Positions 51,171 to 63,540 of a stretch of 64,000 nt of DNA are shown piece after piece. The position numbers and the translations under genes were made by a program. Each line of letters begins with the position of its first letter. Position 1 is the stretch's first letter. The DNA is from Druceiella hillmani (taxonomy: Eukaryota > Arthropoda > Insecta > Lepidoptera > Hepialidae), in NCBI GenBank assembly GCA_039881145.1, contig JAYKKI010000032.1, positions 13,906,501 to 13,970,500 on the forward strand, in the 5' to 3' direction. Under the pieces are notes generated by a model, which saw nothing but the letters and a program-made list of their open reading frames with translations, did not search any database and was not told the DNA's origin.

Positions 51171-52365
51171 CTGCAATTTAGAAACATTTATTATGAAATA
51201 TTTACATAATCAATATGGATTTTTTACAAGTTACCCTCATAACATGACGAAAAACGTGAAGGAGTTCAGTCAATGCAAAACAATGTACATGATTTAACAA
51301 TTAATTGAAGATGAGACATGAAAACTATTTGTACGCTTAATCAATTAATGGCCTAAAATTTAGATATTAAAGGTAATTCTTGAACTAAAAGCCAAGACAG
51401 CAAATTAGGCTCAGAATAAGGAAAAGTAAATGCTAATTACTTTTTAATATTTTTGCTATGCTACATTTACTCCACTACATAAATATTTACATAACTTTAC
51501 ATATTTGTATAATTAAATACCGATCACTTTTCTATTATACAAGTTACTTTAAGAATTAAAATAATATGTTGTCTAAAAAGAAAATTTATAAGAAGTTTTT
51601 GTCAGTTGTATTATGTATGGACTGTTTGGATAAAGTGAACGTGATAACTTGAATTCTCGAATCTCCTTTGATTTATTGATTTAATAATCAAACATAACTA
51701 ATTAATATGTAATTAAAGTTAGATTGTGTGCATTAACATATAAATTACATTGACCAATTAGAAAGTGTTGTGAGGGGTCAGCTCTAAAGCAAGAAAATGT
51801 GGGATAGCATTCTACTACAAAATGAGCACTTTCGCTGCAACAAAGATACGGTCGCAAGTAAGTAGACACAAGGTTCATGTAGGCTGTGAGACTAAAAGCT
51901 TAAAATTACGTAAGAAATGGTAAATGACAGAAACATTACAAAAGAAAAGAAATTTCTCTCCATGCTTTATGTGTTTCTTTAAATACAATGTTCTTAAAAT
52001 CATGTAAGATTATTCCTCATTAATAATATCCTATCTGTTAACTTTTATATATACAGGTCCAATGGTGCTAGTATTTCTAAATATTCGGAGAAACACATAC
52101 GAGAAAAAAGGTCAGGCTGTCCAGTACTAGGTACCATTTAGTTTTCATCAAAAGCTACAGTCGACAAAGCTAAGATCATTCATTTTCATTTTGACAATTT
52201 ATTATTGTTGAAATATGTTATTTATTTATTCATCAACTTTAAGTTAAGTACTTATTTCTACAGAAGCAATCTCTTCCAAATAACCAGAAAAATAAGTTTA
52301 GAAAATTTGGTTGGTAGACTGTAAGAGATGTTACAAAATATGTCAGAATAGTAGACTTACAATTT

Positions 52366-52748
52366 TTTTTAAATCTGCCAATAAGATAATTTGGACTCTA
52401 AGGAACTTTATTTTATGTGGCCGCATATTATATAGCTGTGAACAGACAAATTTTTAGATCTCCCAATAAGACAATTTGGACTCTAAGAACCTTTATTATA
52501 TGTGGCCACATGCTATATAGCCGCGAGCAGACAAATTTTTAAATCTGCCAATAACGTAATTTTGACACCGAGGACCTTTATTATATGTGGTCACATACTA
52601 TTATAGCCTTGAACAGACAAATTTTTAAATCTGGTAATAAGGTAATTTGGACTCTAAGGAGCTTTCTATATGTGGGCACATACTATATAGCCGTGAGCAG
52701 ACAAATTTTTAAATCTGCCAATAAGATAATTTGGACTATAAGGATCTT
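52366..52748. repeat. 85-bp minisatellite, about 4.5 units
   Basis: The marker AAATCTGCCAATAAG or a variant starts at 52371, 52456, 52541, 52627 and 52711, a spacing of 84-86 bases. Each unit also carries a GGACTCTAAGGA-like part, TTTATTATATGTGGCCACAT and a GAGCAGACAAATTTTT end. Confidence 0.9.
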
Positions 52749-53093
52749 ACATAAACTATAATAATCTCTCGACAGTATGTCGGTATAGATTCATCTGTTT
52801 TGATGAAAATAAAACGGTGTTTTTATGTCCCTAGAAACTTATATTATATATTTTGATTACTCTTCGAACCTGTATTATATAAATATAACATAAAATTGGA
52901 ATTACTCATCAACACAGCGGGCAATGCTAATGTGCTCTACTAACATTTTGATACGTAACTACTGCTAGGATTGCGTGGCAGCTTGTGTTTTGCATATTGC
53001 TAATTTCAAGCCAGAACTGTACACATTTGTATCTAATAGTATTTGATGTGATTGAAATTTGTCATGTGAAATGATACACAACTTAAGTGCAAG

Positions 53094-53507
53094 TAATACC
53101 ATCCACAGTTATTGTTGAAAAACTTGTGAACAAGTTTATTTTTGAAAAAAAGCTGTTCCCATATTTCCTTAAATACAAATAATACCATCCACAGTTATTG
53201 TTATTAAATACAAATAATACCATCCTCAGTTATTGTTGAAAAACTTTTGAAAAAGTTTATTCTTGAAAAAACGTTGTTCTCATATTTCCTTAAATACTTA
53301 AATACAAATAATACCATCCACAGTTATTGTTGAAAAACTTGTGAACAAGTTTATTTTTGAAAAAAAGCTGTTCCCATATTTCCTTAAATACAAATAATAC
53401 CATCCACAGTTATTGTTATTAAATACAAATAATACCATCCACAGTTATTGTTGAAAAACTTTTGAAAAAGTTTATTCTTGAAAAAACGTTGTTCTCATAT
53501 TTCCTTA
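53094..53507. repeat. 215-bp tandem repeat with internal sub-repeats, two units
   Basis: TAATACCATCCACAGTTATT recurs within each unit, and the whole unit repeats at 53094 and 53309. Each unit contains a longer and a shorter form: AAACTTGTGAACAAGTTTAT then AAACTTTTGAAAAAGTTTAT. Both are palindromic. The two units are almost identical, so the event is recent. Confidence 0.9.
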
Positions 53508-53699
53508 TTTAATGTAAATTTCAAACAACGGTTTAAATTATAGTTAATACACGAGAAAGAATGTGGCAGAATATTTCTTCAGCACTACTAGCTAAATTTA
53601 TATTTTTTTTAATAATAGAGGTACTTTGCTGCAAATATATCCGAAATTATATTAAACATTGTCACAAAGGATTGTGCCCACATTCAAACGTATACTTAC

Positions 53700-53881
53700 A
53701 AATAACACAATATCTGATGTCGGGAGCTGAGTGGTAATTTGCTTTCATATCCATTAACCTTCTCGGTGATGATGTCAACCTCCTCCAGCTGCAGGATCTT
53801 TGGTTGCAAACCAAAGTAGCTGAAGGGATGGAGTGAGACAAAACCTTTACTGGCTGTGTGGAACAGTTGCTCTGATACTGA
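53700..53881 (-). CDS. DHX34: DHX34 exon (LHPFSYFGLQP region)
   Basis: This exon covers residues 126-186. The acceptor TTTGTTTTAG precedes 53881 and the donor GTAAGT follows 53700, an excellent match. It starts in phase 0 and leaves two bases. It reads SVSEQLFHTASKGFVSLHPF, then FGLQPKILQLEEVDIITEKV and SSRHQILCY. The FHT...LHP pattern and the SS-x-HQ-x-L block fit DHX34. A variable acidic stretch lies between them. Confidence 0.9.
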
Positions 53882-56519
53882 CTAAAACAAATTTTTGTAT
53901 GATTTATGATATAATAACTTCGTACTTTGAGAGTTTGTGTAAGTGAATGTAATGTAGAAACTTATTTATTAATTGCTTTTAAGATAATATAAAAAATAGG
54001 TCAATATTTTTTAGCCAATATTTTTAAATGCAATATGGATTTGACCGTTCGACATTAAATGAATCCTCATATACAAGATAGTGTTTCTCAACCGTACACC
54101 AAAAATTAATTTTAAAAAATCCAGTAGTTTAGTTCAGTGTTAATATTAGGGTTAAACATCCTGTAGTGTATGAATACAGCGACTCAACGCAGCAAACCCC
54201 TTATTCAGCCTTAAATGTTGAGCAATATGATTATTATTTCGTAAAATTAAAGATTGATTTATACTGTGTTCACTTTTTTCCTTAGGTTTTTTCATGGCGG
54301 TTCTGTTTATGATAATGAAACTTATAAATGTAATTATGAACAAAAGATTGATAAAAGTAATTAAAATATTACATTATTGAAAAATAAATTATTACTTCGT
54401 AACAAAGGCACCAATAAAAAAATGTTATAGATTATTTATGCTTTATATGTTCGAGAAGAATCAAAAATAAAACTCTTACAAATATTCCGTATATTGATTT
54501 TTTTCCTTAATAATATTCAATGTATTTATCAATCTATACGTATGATATCCTACTTAAATGAGGTACACAACTATATTTTCGTATAAAAAAATCCACTGAT
54601 ATTGATTAACGCATCATGTAAATAAATGCAAAGTGCATTGCTATTTTTTCACTCGATTAAAAATAGCAAGACATCCACCTATCTTAAAAATTCATATGAT
54701 TGCTCCATGCTCAGGTCAAACAAAGGGGAAAACATTTAGATTAATTTTATAATAAGGCGTCAAGACAGTAATAAAAAAACTAATTTTGTTAGATACTAAT
54801 TTTGTTATCCTACTAATATAATAAACAGGAAAATTTTGCTTGTCGTTTTTTTAGGAATTCACTTAAAAAGTACTAATCCCATTATTATCAAAACTGTTGC
54901 AGTATGATAGCATATAGTTTTCAGATTGCCATAAGCTATATAGTACAGTACCAATACTGTATACTTTTTGAAATATAATAATGTAAACATGAGAAAAAGT
55001 CAGTGGTCTGAATAATTTCATGATGAACCTTGTCAAACATTATTACAGATACACTAATAATAAATAATTGAAAGGCAGGTCTAAAAAGGTGATGAAAATT
55101 GCAGGTCTAAAAAGGTCTAAAGAAAAGTCAATGACTAATTTATTTTTCTTTCATAGATAACCCAAACCGTTTTAAGTTACAAAACTAGAAGAAGTGTATG
55201 AAAGTATTGTATACAAACGTAAATATTGATATGACAATAGCAAAGGATATTCAGTTTTTTGTCAAAAAAGGAAATAAAATTCAATGAAAAAGGAGACAAT
55301 AATTCAATGAACTATGAATTTTAGGCTGATGGCAGAAAACTATTACAATACAACTGATACAAAAAAAACACTTTCTCACTTTTGATTTAACTGTATAGAG
55401 ATGTTTACTCGACTCGTAGAAGACAAGAAGAAAATTTGTATGAAAGTCATTTTAGTGCATATAAATAAGACCTGCGTCTTATGTAACGCTGATATAGTAA
55501 CTTTTCTTTATTAATTTACGGCGTAAAGATAATTCCTGAACATAATAAGATTTATTTTTAAATGATGAATTTTTTTAATATAATCCTGTACTTACTGTAT
55601 TTAAAAAGGCAACAAAAATATTAAGACAGTCAAACAATTTACTTATTTATTTATTTATCTACTTTAATGTATCTAATTGATACATATGGTGGATTTATTG
55701 CTACGAGAACAATCTCTTACAGCCAACAATTGCTGGTATGCCTAGAAATTCTAGTGGATAAATTGCAAAAAAAATATTTTAAAACTGAAAAAATGTAAAA
55801 AAATATAATTATTTATAAAAAATCTTGATGATTTTAGCAAATCATACACAAACGTCTCATCTCACTCCATAGCCTCTCACGTAGCGTAAATATTTCGAAC
55901 TCGGAAAGAGCATGACCACTTTTGTCCCTAAGATCTCGCAAACAAGAAATATTTACATTAAATAAGTATTTGATTTATTTTTCTGCTTTGCCGCGATAAT
56001 AAATTAAAAAAAATATGGAATAAGAACAAAAAAAACAGACGGCAATTCAAGTAGCACTAATTATTGTGTTGTCATCCCTCTTTCTTGACTGTATAATCTA
56101 TTGCGAAAATGCTGATGTTATAAATTTCTTTACACGCCTTTTTATTTCGCCTTTTCCTTTCATACTTTTAGTGCGAATTAGGTTTTCGTATAAAATTTGT
56201 TCGATACCTTTCTCATAGATTCTTACCCCCATGTTTAATTATTATTTTAAAATGATCTGGTTTTATTCTTTCCATTTGAACAAATCATTTAATTGCAATC
56301 AAACTTTATTTTAAATGTAAAGTATGAAAGTAAACATTGTCATATAATAACAAACATAATCATTTTAATTATTATTTAGTTTTAAGTTATTTGTAGTATA
56401 TTTGTAGTATAGTATTATTTGTAGTATAGTATTTTGGACTAATTTTTAATAATAATAAATATTTCGCATTGTACTCTTTTAAATTGTTATATTATGAAAG
56501 CTAATTTTACGTTTTTTAC
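53882..56519 (-). other. DHX34 intron, with a Helitron-like 5' end
   Basis: The donor GTAAAA lies at 56519 and the acceptor at 53882. Apart from the Helitron-like sequence near 54808, the intron shows no gene. A 63-codon minus-strand frame at 54152-54343 was examined and not accepted. Confidence 0.7.
54808..54960 (+). mobile_element. Helitron-like element, 5' end
   Basis: TCCTACTAATATAATAAACA at 54808 is close to the usual TCCTACTAATATTATAAA start of insect Lep1-type Helitrons. AAATTTTGCTTGTCGTTTTT and CAAAACTGTTGCAGTATGAT follow in the expected order. No CTAG 3' end was found nearby, so the end coordinate is a guess. Confidence 0.4.
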
Positions 56520-56636
56520 CTTACAATGATTGTAACTATCAGGCACAGCGATCTGTGGGTATATCGCTCGACACAGGATCAATTTCAATGTTGCGAGATC
56601 TCGACCACTCGATGCAGAACTGCCTGATATTAGAGC
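56520..56636 (-). CDS. DHX34: DHX34 exon (IYPQIAVPDSYN block)
   Basis: This exon covers residues 87-125, in phase 0 at both ends (117 nt, 39 codons). The acceptor TTATCACAATAG precedes 56636 and the donor GTAAAA follows 56520. It reads ALISGSSASSGRDLATLKLI, then RAIYPQIAVPDSYNHCK. The LYPQ-x-AVPD motif is a hallmark of DHX34 and its relatives. A second acceptor (ATATCAG) lies 15 bases inside but would break the frame, so the outer one was chosen. This exon is too short to show as a long open frame. Confidence 0.9.
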
Positions 56637-57969
56637 CTATTGTGATAAATGAATATAAATATAATTAATTATACACTTAAAAACAATAAATTAATTTTAA
56701 CATAATGATAATTGTACTAAGTTTTGGGTAATATTTTTTATTTATTTATTTATCCTATGGGGAAAAACAGATAAGTCATAGCGAGAAGCAATAAGTGAGT
56801 TTCCCATGTATTAGGTTAACTTGTATGATGCACTATGTGCAGAAAATTTAAAACTGACTCATCATTGCGCATTTTGCTTTCAGTCATCCATTATGAATCT
56901 AACTCTTTATGTAGGCTGAAAGAATTAAGATCTCAAGAGAAAGAGCTCAGATAATCAAAGACAATGGCATTAAACTAATAAAGCCATAATGCCTAAAACC
57001 AATATTCTATCTATCCACGCTTTTGTGTTGCTACGGATAAAAATTCTGATATATAACATATCAACAAATAAGGATTACTATCTCCGCACACTATCTACTC
57101 ACTGGTTACCCAATGTATAGAAATGGCAGATGTTGTTCCCATAATATTTTGACAGTTATCTTTTAAAAGGTTATGCCTATAAACAGTCTGTTTTAATAAA
57201 CAATAATAAAAAAATTAATTTAAAAAGCTATTAAAAATCAGTAGCAAACATGGTCATCTTCCAACGATATTGATTTAGAAATTTTGTGATCATTATCAGA
57301 CCGGCATTATGATTACAATAATGAAAGTAATTGAGGCCCGGCAGACATTTAAACTGCAAATAATTTATATAAATAAATGAAACTTCAGATTAATAAGTGT
57401 TATGTTGAATATTCACTTCGTTAAAATTTATTACTTCATTTAAAATGGTATATTAACTCTCGCTTTAGACCGATTTAACACTTTTGATAGGGCAGAAATC
57501 AGAGAACTACGTTTCGTAACTGTATACAACTTAAATTGCCTTGGCGTAACTTATATTATTATTGATATATAAAAAAAACTGAAAAATTTGTGAAATATTC
57601 AAATTACGTCTAATTTTATATTAATAATATGTTTCTATTAAATTATTATTTATTTGTTTGCTGTGCATGATTGTAATTTTCAATGCTGAATTTTCAATAT
57701 GCATTAAGGAAAGCATCGTTTGATATGGAGGAGATAGAATGCTATCAATTTTCTTAGACAGCTTGATGGATTGATAGAAAATTTGTTTTGGACGTATGTG
57801 AAAAAAAATAATTGTTTTCAGAAAATATGTTAAAAAAAACTATTTTTGTTAATTTAACATATTTACAGAAATTTCTGGGTATCAGATATATGTAACATTG
57901 TGACAGAGAGAAAATTATAACTATTCCAATTTTTCTTTCTACTACAAATTTTTGATCTTTCAAGCGCAC
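56637..57969 (-). other. DHX34 intron, no feature recognised
   Basis: The donor GTGCGC lies at 57969 and the acceptor at 56637. Only AT-rich sequence without repeat protein or tandem array was seen. Confidence 0.6.
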
Positions 57970-58129
57970 CTGTATCCTGGCGGCATCATTGGTCATACGG
58001 AATTCAACATCGCGAATATCAATAGCAAAGTCCTCTTGATTCGTTGTGTTCTCATCCACTAGTTCCCATGAGTCAACCTTTAGCTTCTTACGCTTTCTGC
58101 TTTCGCTTGCTGATTGTTGCTTGTGCTGC
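57970..58129 (-). CDS. DHX34: DHX34 exon (basic and acidic linker)
   Basis: This exon covers residues 33-86. The acceptor AATAAAACAG precedes 58129 and the donor GTGCGC follows 57970. One base completes an Arg codon from the previous exon, and the end is phase 0. It starts with a very basic run (ESRKRKKLKV), continues with an acidic stretch (ELVDENTTNQEDFAIDI) and ends IRDVEFRMTNDAARIQ. DHX34 has the same order: a basic RKRKVLK run, acidic linker, then a DIxDVxF helix. The open frame runs on into the intron, but the conserved part stops at the donor. Confidence 0.88.
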
Positions 58130-59865
58130 CTGTTTTATTAATTATTTTTGAATATTACAATTTATACTTATTAAACATTAATGCTATATTTCACTGAAAT
58201 AAAACAAAATAATTGATAATCAATAATTAAAGTAATTTACAATTCAGAAACTTCATTATGCATAATACCCTCGAATACGCAAGATGAAAATGTGCCAGCC
58301 TGTTATTACACAACTTTAGTAACATAATGGAATACTTCGAAAGTATTAATTTTATTGAAATGAAATTTTTTACATAGAAAAAGAAGAAATCTAATGAAGG
58401 TTTTACATCGAAAAAGAAGAAATGTAATGATACAAAAGGGACAAACAGTTTGAACCATAGGTTAATAAAAAAAATAAAAAGAAATTTTCCCCTTTCGTAA
58501 GAAAAATACGGAAAAACGTAATACGTAAATGAAAACTCTTTATGTCAAGAATAAAGTTTATAGAATAAATTTTTTGTAAAAAAGAATAAACGCAAATAAA
58601 AAAATATTTATCCTAACTATAAATTAAAAATAAACGCAAATATAGAATTAAAAATAAACGCAAATAAAAAAATATTTATCCTAACAAAAACTTAGTCATA
58701 TTTTTGTTGAGCCATCTCAAGTTTGGTCTGTTTGTTCATTTGTCTAATAGCAACAACTGAGAGAGGCCAACCAAATACAATACTAAGAAATAATACTTAA
58801 TTACTTTCATAACAATCTTGAGCCTTTGTGCAATTCAGGATGAAAAAAATAGTGCTGTTACATATTTGAAATACTTTAAAAAGCTTCGAAGAAATAGAAA
58901 AACAAGGTTTTGCAATTCTACATTTTCAATAGTTACAACGAGCATACACCAGAAAGCATTATATATCTCTGTAAATGATAAATCTATGTTTTGAAAAGTA
59001 TAAGCCGATCAAATATTTGCATAGAAAAAATAAACAAAATAACAAATATAAAACGGCCTAATTCTGTTGGTGGCAAAAAGATATAGAAAATTACTGACTT
59101 AAACAATAAAAAAATTGATACCCAAGTTCTTAATAGAATTGGTTATTAAAACTAACACAAATCAATAATATTATCAAACACATTTTGTAAATAAAAGTGA
59201 CATTTTTGCACTCTCGTTATATATTTTGTCAGTTTTAGAAAAATGCATTTATTACAAAAATATACCAATAACTATAACAGGCATTACAACAATAATACCT
59301 AAGCCACGATAAATATACACATTTGTATTAGTTTCATAACCACAAACGCAACTAAAGCAATATCACAAACAATTTACAAAAAATCGTTCTGACAAAAATA
59401 ACTATCGCAGTGGGATACGGAATATATTTTATTTAAATTAATTATCCCAAATATAACAGATAAGTTTTTCTTTGCTATTTCTCATAAGACCTAGGCATCT
59501 TTGAGTAGTTTCACATTACTAGTATATAAATGCAATCTGGTAATGTATCACCACTGAACCCTTTTTTTTGTATGAAATTTTAGCTGCTCTTTTTAGGCTG
59601 GGATAATGGTTATTAATAGGTAAAAAAGTTTGATATCAAAAGAAAAAAATTAATTGCACACACGTTTAAGAAAGAATGTTGTTCTTTCTTCATGGGGTGA
59701 TTAAATTAAGGAGGCTTATTTGATGTTTTTTCAGACTGTTAACACAGAGTAACGAGAAAAGTCAGAATTTCAAAGAGCGATGAGGAAAATTAAAGGCCAA
59801 GGAGAGTATTGAGCACTATTTGTAACATAGTTTTTTGCAATGTAACAAGTTATTCAGTACCATAC
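58130..59865 (-). other. DHX34 intron, no feature recognised
   Basis: The donor GTATGG lies at 59865 and the acceptor at 58130. A short A-rich duplication (CGCAAATAAAAAAATATTTA) is seen near 58592 and 58658. No gene. Confidence 0.6.
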
Positions 59866-59963
59866 CTTCGCAAGTCTTTTAGTTGCTTAAGCTGTCCGTG
59901 TCTCAGAGCTCTCTCAGCAGATGACATAGTCTCCGGTTCCATTTGCTCCAATAAATTGGCATC
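59866..59963 (-). CDS. DHX34: DHX34 exon (first exon inside the window)
   Basis: This exon covers residues 1-32 and part of 33. The acceptor ATACTTTCAG precedes 59963, and the donor GTATGG follows 59866. It starts in phase 0 and leaves two bases. It reads DANLLEQMEPETMSSAERAL, then RHGQLKQLKDLRR, a charged helical stretch that may be a coiled coil. This lies just after the helicase core in the family. The preceding exons, with the DEAH box, RecA domains and OB-fold, were searched for between 59964 and 64000 and not found. Confidence 0.82.
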
Positions 59964-60310
59964 CTGAAAGTATAAAATGAAGTTGCCAAATGGTAAATAT
60001 TGCATTTGAAAGAGTTTAAAGTATTCCAAATATTTTGTGGCATTCTTTGTATTCCTGAATTGTATAAAAGACTCAGGATCATTATGAAAGTAGTTTGTTT
60101 CGTTGTATTATTTTTGGCATAGCATTGAATTTGTTTAGAGTGACTTCTTCCGATTGATGCTCAAACAAAATCAAACAGATAGACAGATTTGGGAAGGTTC
60201 ACCAAAAACTTAATGATAAGTTTTGTTAGGACAAATTATTTTTTTACATTTGTTTTAACTAACTGTGAATGTAGATTTCGTTCGCGTGGAATTTGGAGTA
60301 AGAAAAGTTA
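59964..60310 (-). other. Left part of the next DHX34 intron
   Basis: No coding block. The intron extends rightward at least to position 64000. Confidence 0.5.
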
Positions 60311-60399
60311 TTAAGAATTTTTTGTCTCTTTTTTTCTCCCAGAACTCTCTCTTGGATCACAGATCGAGCAATACAAAAAATACGTCTGTTGGACAAAAC

Positions 60400-61010
60400 G
60401 CGTCAACCTTGGCAATAACCATGATATAGATAATGGAGTTTTTGAACAAAACGCATCAACCACAGGAATGGCCATCCCTGATACAGATGATGGAGTTGTT
60501 GAACAAATCCCACAAACCTCACCAATGAATATATTCAATACAGATTGTGCTGGTATCAGAAAAACGAATGATATAAATACAAGAAGAAAAGCTATAATTC
60601 CAAAAAAAAACAGAAAAACAGTTACAAAACTCCCTGAAGAAATGACAATGAGAAAAAAGAAAAATGCAACTACTTATGTAGTAATGAAAACAGAGATGAA
60701 ACATGCCTTTTCCAGATGAATCAGAATTAGAATGATTTGATGAAGATTATGTAATAAGTTTAGATAGAAAATTTGACGCAGAGGATTTTCTAGCAGATAA
60801 GTTTAACACAAAAAGACACTTTTCATTATAGTGGTCACATAATTAGCGTAGACAATTCTATGGCAACCATCGAATTCTTGCACGTTACAAAAGTAAAGAA
60901 CACTTTGATGGACTTAGATATAGAGGCTTTTGGTATTGCCAGTGCCACCATACCTATAAAAAGACATTACCAGTGCCAACCATATCTACAAAATTGAAAT
61001 GACAAACCAC
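60400..61010 (+). pseudogene. Transposase-like C-terminal tail relic (Tigger/pogo-like?)
   Basis: An 84-codon frame (60468-60719) is followed by frameshifted pieces. It has a basic tail part (RRKAIIPKKNRKTVTKL) then, past a stop, EDYVISLDRKFDAEDFLADK, HYSGHIISVDNSMATIEFL and MDLDIEAFGIASATIPIKR. The latter order, a short GDFV-type strand, a Y-x-G-x-I strand and an ED-x-I strand, is the small barrel-like tail seen at the end of several insect Tigger-like transposase-derived proteins. The DDE core is absent. Family assignment is uncertain. The element is antisense within the DHX34 intron. Confidence 0.35.
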
Positions 61011-61982
61011 TAAATACACATTTGAGAAGCCACTTTGGGTCTTGCTAAACCTAAAATGAATGTTTTTCTATGTTTTTTATTCTATTCTCTTAAGATACTT
61101 TTAAATATCAATGTTGGTGATAAAGATAAAAATTGAATACTGTGGTACTGTGACCAAATGTCCCTAAATGTGTTCCAAAACCTCCCAATGCAAGGGGAGG
61201 TTTAGGCATTTTAGATACTTTACAAAAATTCTTTTTATCACGAGACTGATCATTTTAGTTTAACTGTTGATAATTAATTTCAATTAAACTAACATGATCA
61301 GTCTAATTATATTAAAGTAAGAAAGAAAAGTCAGATTAATCATAATTAAAGTAAAAGTCAAATATATTTGTGCAGGCTTCTAAAAAAATAAAAGTTAATA
61401 GATCTGACTTAAGTCAAAATGTGTCCAATGGTCCCCTCCCTCCCCTACATTACTTTATCGATGACATTAAATAAATAAATAAGATGACATTAAATCCCCT
61501 AATGTTAATGGCATTGAATAAAATGTTGATTCTTTTCATTTCAATTAGAAATTGTTTAAAAAGCACACCTCAAACCTTAAAATTATCGCAATAGAGAGGA
61601 TAAAAGGTTTTGAAAGAAATATTTCGAAATAAACCTACTGATACGGAAGATCAAAATATGCCAACCAAAAATGATTCCACTTTCGATAAAATAAGGCAAA
61701 CTTCGAAAATTGTTATTAAATTGTAATGAATTTTGTAAATAGATAGTTCGAAATGTAGTTACAAAACATCTGAAGCATTTGTACCATATTTATGTTGTCA
61801 TGAGTAAAAAATAAAAGGAAAAAAAAGAAAAAAGATGATAAAAAAAAATCTGTATTAAATAAAATTTTTGTTATTAACATCAAAAAGTTAATTTAACTAT
61901 CAAAAAGTTAAATTTAAAAAAGATAATTAAACATAAATGTGAATTATTACTTATACCAACAAAAATTTATGTTATAAATCTT
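61011..61982. other. Intron sequence, no feature recognised
   Basis: AT-rich sequence. A pair of TAACATGATCAGTCT-like and GACTGATCATTTTAGTT segments near 61244-61305 forms a weak inverted repeat. Confidence 0.45.
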
Positions 61983-62137
61983 TACTAATAGCCTACCTGA
62001 AGATGTTGTAATACAACGAAACCTAGGTCGTGGTAAATAACTTAACGAAAGTAGAAATAATACTACATCACGTAGTTTCATTTAATTGTGAATAATGAAT
62101 TTCTACAAAATTAACACCTAATATATTCAATGTTATA
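61983..62137. mobile_element. Foldback element family, copy 5 (one arm)
   Basis: It is a single right arm, from ACCTGAAGATGTTGTAATAC through CGAAACCTAGGTCGTGGTAA and CACGTAGTTTCATTTAATTG to AATATATTCAATG. The left arm is absent. Confidence 0.75.
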
Positions 62138-62639
62138 AATTGTTGTAAGCCATCTCAGTTCTGTCCACAAAATACGACATTTGAAAGCAACAATTGGAAG
62201 AGGCCAGTGTAATCAAATGTAATGCTAAGAAAACGTTCGTAATACACCTGAGTCCTTTATGCAGTTGGGATGAAAAGAAATAATGCCATAACGTACTTAA
62301 AAAGTTAAAAAAAATATTTGTAATTTTGTTTATTTGCGAATATCACACACTAAAAGACAATATATACCACTGTAAGCTAGATAAATTGACATTTCCAATA
62401 TTATAAGCTAAATAAACAGATACATAGAAAAAAAAATAACAAATTTAAATGGTAATAAGATATATTTCCAGGGACTGTAAAATTCCATAGCTATAAAATT
62501 TTATAAACATCAAAATGAAAATTCAAAAATATTGAGCATTACTGACCCAAATAACAAACAAATGACTGTCCCATATTCGTAATAAAATTGTTCATTTTTA
62601 ATTTGGGGAAAGGGGGGTAAGAAGAGAGAATAAAAATAC
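62138..62639. other. Intron sequence, no feature recognised
   Basis: A G-rich run (GGGGAAAGGGGGG) near 62606 is unusual. No coding feature. Confidence 0.45.
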
Positions 62640-63540
62640 AAATTAATTTCTCTTTTTGAATATTTCACCTGCTACTCTTATACATTTTTCCGATCTTCCA
62701 ATTAGCTTATGTAAACCTTCATAAAAAAATGTTTTGTTTTCCAGAAAGTAAGGTGAAACTGGGTGATCAAAAATATCGAAGCCCACCTTATGAAGGGCAG
62801 CCAACACAACACGACTCTTGTGAACACGCAAGTTGTCGTGCAGAAGGACATATTTTGTTAATTTTTTCCTTCTTTTTTCATTGATGAATTTTTCAACTGC
62901 TCTAGGATTGAAGCATGGGATTCTGCGGTTATGGAGACGCTTTTATCTTTATAACCTATCAACAGGATACCTCCTGAGTCCCAAAAGACTGGCGCCATGA
63001 TTTTTTCAAAACCAACTGTGACACCTTAAACTTCTTGGGTTGTGGTGTGCTTTTTGGTGCCACTGCACAGAGTCCTGTTTGGCCTCAGGTTTACAATGAT
63101 GAACCCAAGTTTCGTACCCAGTAACAATTTGACTCAATAATTCATCCTTTTCTTCACTTCATAGGTCCAAAAATGTGTGAAAACACTCCACGTGGTGTTA
63201 TTTTTGAGGCGGAGTAAGCATTCTCATCACCCACATTTTGCTGACTTTACTCATCCCAAGACGATCGTGAAGAATTTTAAAAAAAGGTTGTATCCGACAC
63301 TCCAACCGTTTCTGCAAGCTGTCTCTTCTTTAGCCTAGCATCTTCGAATATTAATTTTTCGACTTTTTGAATGATTTCCAGAGTAGTTCCTTCGATCGAC
63401 CATCCAGGCCGTGGATCATCTTCGAGTGAGTCCATGCCTTGTTTAAAGATTCTGTGCATCTTATAAATCATGGTTTTACCTGAGCAAGAGTCCCTGTAAA
63501 CGGATGATTACTTTCTTGGTAAGAAACTTTGTTACAGTGC
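62640..63540 (-). pseudogene. Second mariner transposase relic, internally deleted
   Basis: Read on the minus strand, pieces in changing frames follow mariner order. They are HRIFKQGMDSLEDDPRPG and RLKKRQLAETVGVSDTTFF (63277-63471), QIVTGYETWVHHCKPEAK near 63130, then KKIMAPVFWDSGGILLIGY near 62990. The end (62643-62831) is RVHKSRVVLAALHKVGFDIF followed by a join to FLENKTFFYEGLHKLIGRSE and KCIRVAGEIFKKRN. At the join about 35 residues around the third catalytic D are missing. The first D reads TGYETW, so it is lost. The lineage differs from the mariner at 37.25 kb. Terminal repeats were not found. Confidence 0.8.

Larger units (their letters stand above)
51171..53699 (-). other. DHX34 intron with two tandem-repeat arrays
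   Basis: The intron holds an 85-bp minisatellite at 52366-52748 and a 215-bp tandem repeat at 53094-53507. Otherwise it is plain AT-rich DNA. Confidence 0.75.

Noticed and set aside
54152..54343. Minus-strand frame ending RLNKGFAALSRCIHTLQDV, slightly like helix 2 of a bHLH domain
   Set aside because: The basic region and helix 1 do not fit, there are no splice sites, and the frame is short. It lies in a DHX34 intron among repeats.
57754..57969. Extension of the DHX34 exon reading frame into a 101-codon frame
   Set aside because: The conserved DHX34 part stops at the donor at 57969, and the next exon joins in phase from there. The rest is intron read-through.
60311..60538. Minus-strand 75-codon frame overlapping the Tigger-like relic
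   Set aside because: It is the shadow of the plus-strand relic and does not match the expected DHX34 sequence upstream of exon 59866-59963.
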